NCBI GenBank assembly: GCA_006503475.1
Contig: RSEH01000067.1
Coordinates: 1 to 64,000, forward strand
Length of the DNA: 64,000 nucleotides
From: Stentor roeselii
Lineage: Eukaryota; Ciliophora; Heterotrichea; Heterotrichida; Stentoridae
Reading direction: 5' to 3'
Shown here: positions 1-9,502 of the stretch, piece after piece
Position numbering within the stretch: position 1 is the first letter of the stretch
Layout of the letters: each line of letters begins with the position of its first letter
Position numbers and translations under genes: made by a program
Notes under the pieces: model-generated
Database searches by the model: none
What the model saw: the letters and a program-made list of their open reading frames with translations, nothing else
What the model was told of the DNA's origin: nothing

Positions 1-1641
1 ATTTAAGTTTACTTATATTAGAAAGTATTTATAAATATTGCATATGATTAAAATAAAATTTTAGAATAATAAAGATATCTATATATAAGATTTATTTGCA
101 GAATATAGTTTAATGTATAGATACTCTAACTAATAAATCTTAGGAATGAAGAACTATATAATTACTAAAACAAATTGAGTTAATAATTCTCAATGAATAA
201 TATATAAATAGGAAAATAACTCTAATAAATTCGATGGCTATAATAATGATCAATATAGAAATACTGAATTAAATAAAATAATAAAAAATCACTAATTTAT
301 TAGTTAATAATTACTTGAATGAATGATCTTTTTCGATTTGAATAAACTTTTCTAACATGCCATTGCGGATTTGATGCCTATCTGTAAATTACTTTTGCTT
401 TAAGTTTTCCAAAGTCAACACTTACGGGCATGCTCTAAATCATATTCCAATTAATCATTTAATTCTGAATCAAATTTAGTAAATTTCTTGCAGTTTGTAG
501 TAAACAATAAATTTTTTTTGGAAGGCGCTCACAGACATACTTATTATTTTCTTACTCTTTTAGCATAATTTTAACTCATAACTCAATTTAATTCCTGAAA
601 AAAATCCTTGAATTTTTATGGTAGTAGCTTGAAGCTATTTGTAGATAAGAAAGAACTAATCTTCTGTGCTATGAATAATTTTCATATGAAAATTGTTTGA
701 GTTAAATCTTAAATCATATCCAGAATCAATCGTTATCTAATAAGGGTTACCAGATCCAAGCTATTTTACATAAATCTTTATAGTAAGAGAATATTGTAAT
801 TTGAGGTATTTATTAAATAATTTATACTTGTATCGACTAGATTTAGTTGTTATGGTTATTCGAGGAAATTTTCTGAAGATAGGAAAGAATTTGTATTCGT
901 ATATGCCTTATAATTCGTTTTTTATTATTGCTAAATTATAAACTTGATTAGTAGAGAATGATCACATTTCAAATTTAGCTTGTATAGATTTTAAAATTAG
1001 GTTACTATAATAGTTTCGAATATTTATTTCATTCATTCAATAGTTCAAATAAGCTAAAATTTAGAAGTCATTGATGAATATTGATAACAAGACCAGAATA
1101 TTTTTTTTTGGACTTCTGCTAATAAATAAAGACAGCACAGTGCACCCAGATAATATCACCTTCTGCCAAATCTTAACCTAAAGTACAGAAAATATTATTT
1201 TTATTTATCATAAAATAGAATATAAAAACCAAGGCCAGAAATTGAATGATGCTTGTCAAAAGAAGTCATTTCTCGACCCCAACTTTGATTAAATATCTTA
1301 GTCCCCTTAAAATATTAAAGCAGATAAAAAATTAACTTGACTGAAACTACTTTATCAATATTTTTTCAATAAGGGTTGTAAAAGGCCTAGTAATTTTATT
1401 TTTTTCGCCAGATGTAAATAGAAAACTCAATTCATATTCAGTATAAGATATATATATATGATATATTCTGAATATCTAGTTTGATATATAATCTTCAAAC
1501 TTTGTTCAGTTCAAAGCCAGATTTTTACATGCTTAATTAAATAAACATAATCTTATTATTTTAACTAAGTGCAGGTTACCACTCTTTATATTTTCATCTT
1601 TTTCTATATCAAATAAGAATTAAATATAATTCCTAGTAATC
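1..1641. other. AT-rich intergenic region, no gene seen
   Basis: I find no open frame of useful length or recognisable domain here. The tract is strongly A+T-rich with short homopolymers and a small TA-rich palindromic patch near 1448-1465. It lies downstream of the 3' end of the minus-strand gene that ends at 1642. It may hold eroded sequence like other gaps in this half of the window, but nothing is identifiable. Confidence 0.6.
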
Positions 1642-2973
1642 TTAACTATATTTTGAGTTACTCAAACTGCATCTAATAGGTAGTAATCCTCCAGTATTAC
1701 ATCCACCTCTTTCTAATCCGATTTTTCCCGTTCCTTCGCTTTGTTTCTTTTTGAAATTTTCAGTAAAGCAATTAAGTGTAATATTTGAATCCCCAAAGAG
1801 GAGATATTCAGCAGCTTCTCTTGAAACATTGATAACAGGTTTTCCAAAAATCATTTCTTCAAGACTAAATCCAGCTTCACCTTTTATTTCTCGTCTTTCT
1901 CTCTCAGTTTTATAATCCTCATCATAAACTATTTTCTTGTTAGTCTCAATTGATATAGGAGTTAAAGTATTTCTTGCTTCTTTAAATGTGTTACAGTTCA
2001 CCCTTCTCAGCACGTTAGCTAGTTCATGCAGTAAAATAATGTAAATTACAACTCTGCGTTGATGATCACCTATATGTTTCAATATCGATGGAGTTCCCCT
2101 ACTGATAAAAATATATTGATTATATGTGCTCAAACCACAACAAGAACTTGTTGTACTGGTCAAGTAAACATTTTCTAATAATCTTTCTATTGTTTGTTGA
2201 GTATCAACATCTGATGCATTGAAAAGTTTAAGGCAGTCCATAATAAATTTTTTTCCTAAAATTGTGCGGAATTCCGTTATTAGTACTGAGAAATCTTTGA
2301 ATTTCGTGAAGGATAACTTACTGAACAAATTTAGATTAAAAAAATAAAAAAAATCTTTTTCAATTCGAGTCGTAATCAATGAAAATACAATAAAACTTTG
2401 AGAAATGCTTGAACTTTTTTCTAATTCATCAAAAAACATTAAAAAGTCAGTAATTGATATCAATATTTGACTTTTTAAAAGCCAAGATAACCGAAAGAAT
2501 CCAATTTTATTTTTGTATAAAAACTTTAGTGAGGTTTTTAAGAAAATCATTGATCCATCAATTATCTTTACATCGCTAGAGTCACAACAGATTTGATTGA
2601 ATGAGTCTAATGCAATGGATAAATCATCACCATATTTATCTAAAGTATAGCCAATAGCCATCAAAGTCTCATTAAATTTATCCCAATCTTGTGAAGATAA
2701 AGTATATTGGTTATAACCAACAGTTAAAACATAAATTTTTGAAGAGGAAAATGGTTCTGGGTTCATTCTAGTTTTTATTATCTCAGTTTCGCTTCTTTTA
2801 TCTTTTACCTCCATTGTAAAATTAATCGACTGTATTTCTGAAATTATTTTGTAAAATGCTTTAGCAACTTCAATTAATTTATCCATCTTTATTATATTTG
2901 AATTGAATTGACTCTTTTGTTCTAGAGTAGATGTGCATCTTAATCTTTCTGATATAATAACACTTGTTGCCAA
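1642..2973 (-). CDS. Degenerate zincin-like protein, probably the C-terminal half of the pseudokinase gene
   Basis: 443 codons beginning at a TTG; the first ATG is codon 30 (2886). The frame stays open upstream to about 3024, through the end of the pseudokinase ORF (3002-3886), so this is probably its continuation rather than a separate gene. The N-terminal 300 residues look helical and have no recognised domain. Residues 316-320 read HELAN inside a hydrophobic helix (LLHELANVLRR), which resembles the HExxH zinc helix of metallopeptidases with the second His replaced by Asn. A later segment (365-373, GEAGFSLEE) sits where gluzincins place the third, acidic ligand. If this is a zincin fold, the missing His predicts no catalysis. 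Codon use is very A+T-rich (Asn, Ile, Lys, Phe), as in several genes of the sparse half. The zincin relation is inference from one motif. Confidence 0.55.
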   Translation of the reverse strand: MATSVIISERLRCTSTLEQKSQFNSNIIKMDKLIEVAKAFYKIISEIQSINFTMEVKDKRSETEIIKTRMNPEPFSSSKIYVLTVGYNQYTLSSQDWDKFNETLMAIGYTLDKYGDDLSIALDSFNQICCDSSDVKIIDGSMIFLKTSLKFLYKNKIGFFRLSWLLKSQILISITDFLMFFDELEKSSSISQSFIVFSLITTRIEKDFFYFFNLNLFSKLSFTKFKDFSVLITEFRTILGKKFIMDCLKLFNASDVDTQQTIERLLENVYLTSTTSSCCGLSTYNQYIFISRGTPSILKHIGDHQRRVVIYIILLHELANVLRRVNCNTFKEARNTLTPISIETNKKIVYDEDYKTERERREIKGEAGFSLEEMIFGKPVINVSREAAEYLLFGDSNITLNCFTENFKKKQSEGTGKIGLERGGCNTGGLLPIRCSLSNSKYS

Positions 2974-3001
2974 TTCAATAAGTTTACGAATTTTTAATTT
3001 A

Positions 3002-3886
3002 TCACATTTTTTTATAATTTTTTTTTATATTGTCTTCAAAGTTATTTATCGAGTCCAGAATTGTTTCTCTTTCATATGGATCAACTATTGATTGGTATAG
3101 ACAGTTTGTATTCTGGTTTATGAGAAAATGGTTAAAATTATATCTGCTGAAATTAAAAATAAATGGCTCTTGGTCTTCTTTATATATTTTCAAACTGATG
3201 CATCCTGCTGCAAAGAAATCGATAGCTTTTGGGTCTACTAATTGATAATTATATTCTAGTTTATTGCTTGCAAATATTACTTCCGGCGCTAAGTATTGAT
3301 TATATATTTTTAGTGATTTCAGTATGTTGAGGTAATTTTTTAATTGAAATTCATCAATTCGAAGAATGAAGAAATTCAATTCAATTATAGGATTTTGATT
3401 CTCTGTAACAAAAATTGTATCAGGGGTTAAAAATCCATGAAAAAAACCTTTAGAATGCAAATAGATGATGGCCTGGAAAATTTTTGAAATTTTTTTTTCT
3501 GGTTTCTCTTTTGAATGTCGTGCCACGAAGCAAATATTGTAAGGGTAGTAGGCAGACAATAAAGCATACTCTATTTCATCTAATGTATAATTTTTTATAG
3601 AGAAGCCTAAAACCTCGTAAAAGAGTGGATTTTCTTTTACCGAATTATAAGCAAGTAGTATAGATTGAATATATGTAAATAATTTTCCTATAGGTCCTTG
3701 AATTGCACTTACTTTATAAAGAATATTTGAATCTCCAAATGTAGCAAATAAAGTCCTTATTTTCACTCCATCAACCTCAGATTCATTAATATTAATTCTT
3801 ACTGTCATTAAATCACTTTGGAATCGCTCTAATCCTGAATTTATCCCCAAATTAATCAGATCCTGAACCATATCTTGATTTTCCAT
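3002..3886 (-). CDS. Pseudokinase (protein-kinase-like fold, catalytic residues lost)
   Basis: 294 codons from ATG 3886; the stop TGA lies directly after an A-run. The C-lobe is recognisable. Residues 150-158 read HGFLTPDTI where active kinases have HRDLKPENI, so the catalytic Asp and the Mg-binding Asn are replaced. The DFG position is LNF (170-172). The APE motif is kept (APEVI, 200-204), as is the helix-F Asp/Gly pattern (DFFAAGC, 223-229). The glycine loop and VAIK lysine are not evident. The protein is therefore predicted to bind or scaffold rather than phosphorylate. The kinase C-lobe ends close to the stop, and a second long frame (1642-2973) begins without an ATG and overlaps this end, which suggests one longer gene with a frameshift. 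The start fits an AT-rich context (TATAAT before ATG). Confidence 0.7.
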   Translation of the reverse strand: MENQDMVQDLINLGINSGLERFQSDLMTVRININESEVDGVKIRTLFATFGDSNILYKVSAIQGPIGKLFTYIQSILLAYNSVKENPLFYEVLGFSIKNYTLDEIEYALLSAYYPYNICFVARHSKEKPEKKISKIFQAIIYLHSKGFFHGFLTPDTIFVTENQNPIIELNFFILRIDEFQLKNYLNILKSLKIYNQYLAPEVIFASNKLEYNYQLVDPKAIDFFAAGCISLKIYKEDQEPFIFNFSRYNFNHFLINQNTNCLYQSIVDPYERETILDSINNFEDNIKKNYKKM

Positions 3887-4027
3887 ATTATAATTATATC
3901 AAATATATAATAAAAGTGAATCTGTTTATGAATTTTTCTGAGGAGATTTCATTTTTGTTGCATGCCTAAATCTCAGTGCTCTTAACACTTCTTACTAATC
4001 GGTTGCATGCGCAAATAAACTTCTTGG

Positions 4028-4560
4028 ATGAGGATTATTTACTTTTTTAAAAACACTTTCGCTGCGACTATCGATGGAGAATTGGTGGCCAGGGCATGGA
4101 ACAAGGAGTGTTACAGACTGAGGGGAAAGATCTACCACAGATCAAGCATTAGAGCTAAAACCAAAGACCAGTTGCGAGGGTTCAACTGGTCAGAAAACGA
4201 TTTTGACTACTCGATACCCGAAACCGCAACAAAGCCCTCAACTTAAACGAGGCATGTCAGGTATATTACTAGACCAGGAGACAATTGCCAGAAAAGGACT
4301 TTCCAAAAGTGACCAGGAGAAAAAAAGGTTTTATTCACTTATAAAACGCAAGGAATCAATCTGCAGAAAGTGCAGTTGACAGGAAGTTTCGACAAATGGC
4401 AAATACGACACCCTCTTTCATATGATAACGAAAAAACCTTTGGTACATAAATCTACTGCTACCGAAGGGAAAGTTTTACTACAAGTTCATCTTGACGGGA
4501 GCACTTGGGTGCTCTCTTTTGATCACCCGACTGAAAAAGATCATCTTGAATATCTAATTT
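4028..4560 (+). pseudogene. Eroded gene containing a CBM48 (AMPK-beta type) glycogen-binding domain
   Basis: A more GC-rich island in AT-rich DNA. A 72-codon ORF (4028-4246) ends at a stop. From about 4328 another frame reads FTYKTQG, then VQLTGSFDKWQ (from 4370) and HPLSYD; after a frame change comes GKFYYKFIL (near 4470), and after a further change DGSTWVL and HPTEKDH. This order is the signature of CBM48 domains: beta-strand, GSFNxW, PL, then GxYxYKFxVDG and W. Each block is in a different frame and stops lie between them, so this is a dead copy. In ciliates such domains occur in AMPK-beta-like and laforin-like proteins; the parent cannot be named. The first 72 residues may be part of the same dead gene. 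Two TTGCATG copies lie just upstream (near 3960 and 4005). Confidence 0.6.
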
Positions 4561-6144
4561 AGAAATTTAGAAATCTTCATATTGAATTTTAAAAAATCAC
4601 GAAGAATTTCAAATTCAACTCGAAAATATTGAAGAAGTTGCTGTTAAGGGCGCGAGAGGCAGCCGCTCAGGGAATTTTAAAACTAAAGATTCTTAGATCT
4701 CACTCCTGCTCAAGTTGAATCTCATCGGACTTCAACTTCACAATATCGAGCCTACAATTTCGGGTAGCTCTGAGCAGGGCATACAAAAAAGATTTTCCAC
4801 ATAAACTCAGAGGCAACCTTCGTAAAATTGAAAATTACTGGGTCTGCTGCATCAAGAAATAATGTTAGAGATTTGAATGATGCATTCAGGAATTTGAAAT
4901 AGATGTTGATGTAACCCAGTAAAAGGATCAGTTTTAGGTCTTCATCAGCAAGCGACTCATATAAATATAAAAAATCAACTCAAAGTTTGTTTAAAGACCG
5001 TTAGACTTAAAGATCATTCAATAATTCTCAATAAGAATTGTGATGTCTTGATGTCAGAAACAAATATACTACACTTCATTCTTAAAGAATTACGAAAATA
5101 TTTCTGTATTATGTGAAAGCTTAAAAAATTATATTGATTAAAACAGCTATTTTTGGAAAATCTCCACTTTATTACTCTAAAATAGCTAAAAATTAAACTG
5201 CTTTATATTGTATTTAACGAGCTTATAAATATAAGAAATAAGCAGTTTTATTAAATACGAAAGACTTCATACTTTTAGTTGAAAGTTCATCCTCATATCT
5301 GAGTGATTATTTCTCAAGAATTTTATTCCTATCTAGGAGTAAGCTATCAATGCCTGCATCAGTTTATTTCATATGATATTATCAAAATTAGTCCTGGTTT
5401 AGAAATGGATTTTACCAGCCGCATGCCCAGTGATACTAATATGACAATAATTTCGAGTCAATCAAAATATAAAAATCCCTATTGAGCTTTAATCAAAAAT
5501 ATTATATCAGCATTTCGAGTAATTACATATTACTCCAAAAAAAAATATACAATTAGTCCAATAAAATTACACAAAGATCTTTTAATTCAATATTTCATCG
5601 ATTATAATTTGAAGTAAGTATTTCGATGGGGTATTCCTACTCTATGCTTATTTGGATACAAATAAAATTATACGGAGCTTTCTGATTGATGATTTCAATA
5701 TTTTTATAAATTTTTTCGTAGAATAATAATTTAAATCTCCTCTTTTCGTTTAATACCTAGATAAAAATAATTTGCATTCTGATCCAGTTTTCAGATTATT
5801 TTCATAAGGAGGGTGAGAACAGCAAAATTCCCAGTCTGAAAGCCCATCCAAAGTTAGTTATTTACTTTTTTCTTTATATTTCTGTCTTTTATAGTTTATC
5901 TCTTGATAAAGTTGTCAGATAATTTCAATAAAAATTTAAAACAGTAATTATCCAATACACTTACACAAAAGCAAATCTTTAATTAAATTTTAATAATCCC
6001 GATTTCCAATAAAAGGAAATAATTTTCTTAATTTTTTTAGCCTCCAATAAAAATCATTCATTCATGTTGTTACCTTATCTGAATTATCAAGATTTTGGTA
6101 GTTTAAATTTGGAATAAAAATATTATAACCTTACTAATATATAA
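4561..6144. other. Intergenic region with decayed sequence
   Basis: No intact gene. The first 350 bases remain fairly GC-rich and may extend the CBM48 pseudogene. A 60-codon ORF at 5303-5485 shows no domain, and its surroundings are full of stops in every frame. The last 150 bases form the 5' flank of the LanC-like gene and are AT-rich. Confidence 0.45.
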
Positions 6145-7338
6145 ATGGATTTCCTTGAGTACTTTGAACACCAGGACTTTTCTCTCCCTTCAGACATTGA
6201 ATCAAAACTAAGGCAAAAGATCTCTTCCTGCGCAGATGACATAAGACAAAACTCACCTTTAAAACTACTGAAAGCTCAAACATCTCTAGGAATCCTTGAG
6301 TCTAAATCTCGAATATACACAGGGTATGGAGGCAAACTTGTAACCTTTTGGAAATTAAGCAGCTTCGACCCTTCCTATTATTCTGATTTCCAAATAATCT
6401 CTACTCTCCTATCAAACCACCTTCCAAACCTCGAATCAAACGGGCCAACATTTTTCCAAGGAAAAGTCGGAATTTCAAGTATTTTATCAGTTTCAAGTAA
6501 AAACTCTTCCTTAATCCCCGAGATCCTGAGTTCAATTCCAAATCATTTCAAAAAGTTCGAACTTTTATACGGCGCCGCGGGTTCTCTGTACGTTCTCGGC
6601 TTCTTGTTAAAGAACTGGGAAGAAGTTCCAGAAAGGGAATCTATCATTTCAAAAATCCGAAAGATTGCGAATTATTTAGTAAAAAAATCTGAATACGAAA
6701 ATCTTCTGATTCACAAATACCCTTCCAGCTCTGGATCAAAGTACTACCTTGGAGCGGCTCACGGGACTATTGGGATCCTTTACATAATGCTTCAACTCAA
6801 GCATCTCTTTCCAGAGCATGATCTTTACATTAAAAATTCGATTGACTTCCTCATCACTCTGCAGCTGCCTTCTGGGAACTTCCCTTCCAAGCTAAATTCT
6901 GATAAAGATGAATCAATTCACTTCTGTCATGGGTCAGTCGGAGCTGTTCCTCTTTTATGTCTGGCTTTTCAGGAATATGGAAAAATTGAGTATTTGCAGA
7001 GTGCTCTAAGGGCTGGGGAAGATATCTGGAAAAGAGGAGCTTTGAGGAAAGGAAGAGGACTTTGTCATGGCATTGCTGGGAATGGTTATGCGTTTTTGGC
7101 ACTTTGGAAAACCACTGCAGATGAAAAGTGGAGAGAGAGAGCCATGAAGTTCGCTTTTATCTTGGCTTATGATCAAGACTATGAACAAAGTGTCAAGAAT
7201 TATAAGGATCCACAAAGACTTGTTATTGGAGTACCTGATTATCCTTATAGTTTGATGGAAGGAATTTGTGGAACTGTTTGTTTTTTGGTAGATTGTATTC
7301 AGCCGCATCAGGCAAAGTTTCCAGGATATGATCTTTGA
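6145..7338 (+). CDS. LANCL: LanC-like protein (LANCL family)
   Basis: 397 codons, close to the usual LANCL length of about 400. The alpha/alpha-barrel motifs follow in order: YGAAGSLYVLG (142-152), GAAHGTIGILY (203-213), HFCHGSVG (259-266), GLCHGIAGNGYAFL (305-318) and the C-terminal EGICGT segment. The zinc ligands expected in this family are C261, C307 and H308, and all are present. Eukaryotic LANCL proteins are cytosolic or membrane-associated enzymes reported to add glutathione to dehydroamino acids in damaged proteins; bacterial relatives cyclise lantibiotics. The zinc site is intact, so activity is plausible, but the substrate here is unknown. The start at 6145 directly follows ATATATAA. 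No intron is evident. The gene stands alone between two eroded regions. Confidence 0.9.
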   Translation: MDFLEYFEHQDFSLPSDIESKLRQKISSCADDIRQNSPLKLLKAQTSLGILESKSRIYTGYGGKLVTFWKLSSFDPSYYSDFQIISTLLSNHLPNLESNGPTFFQGKVGISSILSVSSKNSSLIPEILSSIPNHFKKFELLYGAAGSLYVLGFLLKNWEEVPERESIISKIRKIANYLVKKSEYENLLIHKYPSSSGSKYYLGAAHGTIGILYIMLQLKHLFPEHDLYIKNSIDFLITLQLPSGNFPSKLNSDKDESIHFCHGSVGAVPLLCLAFQEYGKIEYLQSALRAGEDIWKRGALRKGRGLCHGIAGNGYAFLALWKTTADEKWRERAMKFAFILAYDQDYEQSVKNYKDPQRLVIGVPDYPYSLMEGICGTVCFLVDCIQPHQAKFPGYDL

Positions 7339-9502
7339 GTCTAATTTCTTAAGCTAGTATAAAGTGAATTAAGTTAAATGATTTAAATTAGCATCCTCAA
7401 AAAAATCCTGCAATCTCAATTATTTTAAAATCATGAAATATTATCTCATATAATAAACTTTAAAATTCACAAATAAAAATATTATGCTAACATCTCTAAT
7501 GATTTCAAGATTATGCCTTTTAAAATTTATAATGAATTTGCGTTCACTTATGACATGCTAGAATATATTAAACCTATCTTATAAAAGGAATTCATCCATT
7601 AAAAATTATAATGAAATATTCCTTACACATTAGATATCAATATTGTTACAGACTCAAGGATTATATCATTGATTGATTTTATTGCGATTAAATTCAAAGA
7701 CGAAATTTTACAAACTAAAATATTCTCTAAACAATTTTGACTTTGCATAAATTTCAGCTGAGGTTGAAGAGCTTATAATATTTAACTACTTTGAACAAAA
7801 TAAAATAATAGTCTTTTCATGAATCTCAATTCAAAAATTCTAACTTTGGACTTACTTCGCCAAAACTTCAACCGTTTTCAGATAGAGCCTTTCATTTATT
7901 ATCCTCAAATATTTTAAAAATAACTTGACAGTCTCATTAAAATATTCATCTAAATCAATGTTAGAAAATAACTTGCTTGTCTTATTCAAGAGTTATATAG
8001 ACAACGCTTGGATTTCTTAAAAAATAATTCCTATTGATTCAACTATTTATCGATTAAAATTTTATTATATCTTACCTAAAAAAATTATGCTATTAAGTGT
8101 TTTTTGTGGCCAGCATGGTAGCTTCAATTTACAAAGATGACTATTTAAGCAAAAATTTTACTATCTATCAATTATTATTGATAGCTTATTTTATCCATCC
8201 TTTCATTTGAACCTTGCGGTGGTCTTCTCAAGGCACAAAATATCAAAAATAATGCTAAGCCATAATCTTCTAAGTGCATTCGATTTCCAATAAGATAATA
8301 TAGAAACTTATACTGCCTTTCCAAATCTTAACTGTCCTTTGTTCATCTTAGTATCACTTTCAGTTCTAATAAATCAAGAAGAACTCCAGAAAACGAATCT
8401 TTTCTCAAAGCTAATCCTTGAATTTCTCATCGTTATTACAGATGCTATTTTTTGCACTTTCAAAAACAATTTAATATCCTCAAGTTCAAAGACTGAAGTA
8501 CTGATGAGCTTTTGACTCTTTATGCATAGAAACTGGATCAATAATGCTAAAAAGGCGAGGATAAACTTATGGTCACATCTAAGTTCTTTAATTACTATTC
8601 CTTCAGACTTACCAGAAAGAGTCTAAAGTGGACATCCAGACAAGAGTAAATCAGGATTATTTCAAGTTTTTTTCCTTGTGCTGAGTCGGGAAACTTTCGA
8701 AAAAATCTGCAAATGCTATCAAGTTTTTCATGGTTTAGGGTTTTAGATTTTAATTTACTACGAATTAAGTCGTCAAATAATGAAAAATCGAATATTTTCA
8801 ATTGAATGTTCATTTTCGCTCTTGAAATATGATATTTGAAAGTTTTTAAAATTTTATTTTTTGAAACTCAACTTAAATCATCCTAATATAGAGATCGGTT
8901 TGAACTTCGATATTGGCTACGAGATTTCACTCGATATCTGAGAAGACTCATAAGTGATGACGATTTCCTGGTTTCTATTCGATAAAATTTGGCTGAGAAG
9001 CAGATAATTTTTATAGTAATATTGAACTAAAAATTACTTCTGAAAGAAGAATATGCTTAGGTGGGAAATATAAGTTTTACTTAGAATAGAGATTTTTTAC
9101 TTTGTTTAGCTTTGCATTTCTATGTAAAATTTCTATTTGCATACCTAAAAACAACAAAATTTATAATGTTCATGGCAGTTTTATACAATTTATTAAACTA
9201 TTGATATCAAAATTCAAAATATTCTTCGGTTGATACCACTGAATTGAAATCAAATTACAATAATCATCGGCTAATTTGTTTAAATTTCGTTTACCAGATT
9301 TTCAGTAATTACTTCCTTTAGCGAAATTTGATTCTTATAAATGTTTAAAAACTGAAAAAATTGTAAAATAGGAGGCTAATTGAGTTTAGTACTATACAAC
9401 AAATCTTTTTTCTATTTCCTATCAAAACCTAATGAGTATTCCCAAACTTCAGGCCTAATCGATTAATAATCAAGTAATTTTTCTTCGATAGAACGATATA
9501 AA
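7339..9502. other. Intergenic region with possible gene remnants
   Basis: About 2.2 kb with no intact conserved gene. Stretches near 7850-8800 are less AT-rich and show short interrupted coding-like frames on both strands. The best is a 72-codon minus-strand ORF at 8595-8813, listed separately. The last 100 bases are the 5' flank of the receptor gene. Confidence 0.45.
8595..8813 (-). CDS. Small hypothetical ORF, possibly a gene fragment
   Basis: 72 codons from ATG 8813 to TAG. The predicted peptide is charged at first (FDDLIRSKLKSKTLNHEKLD) and hydrophobic at the end, with no recognised motif. Composition is coding-like compared with the flanks, and interrupted frames continue downstream on the same strand. 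It may therefore be the N-terminal remnant of a decayed gene rather than a functional small protein. I cannot name a family. Confidence 0.25.
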   Translation of the reverse strand: MNIQLKIFDFSLFDDLIRSKLKSKTLNHEKLDSICRFFRKFPDSAQGKKLEIILIYSCLDVHFRLFLVSLKE

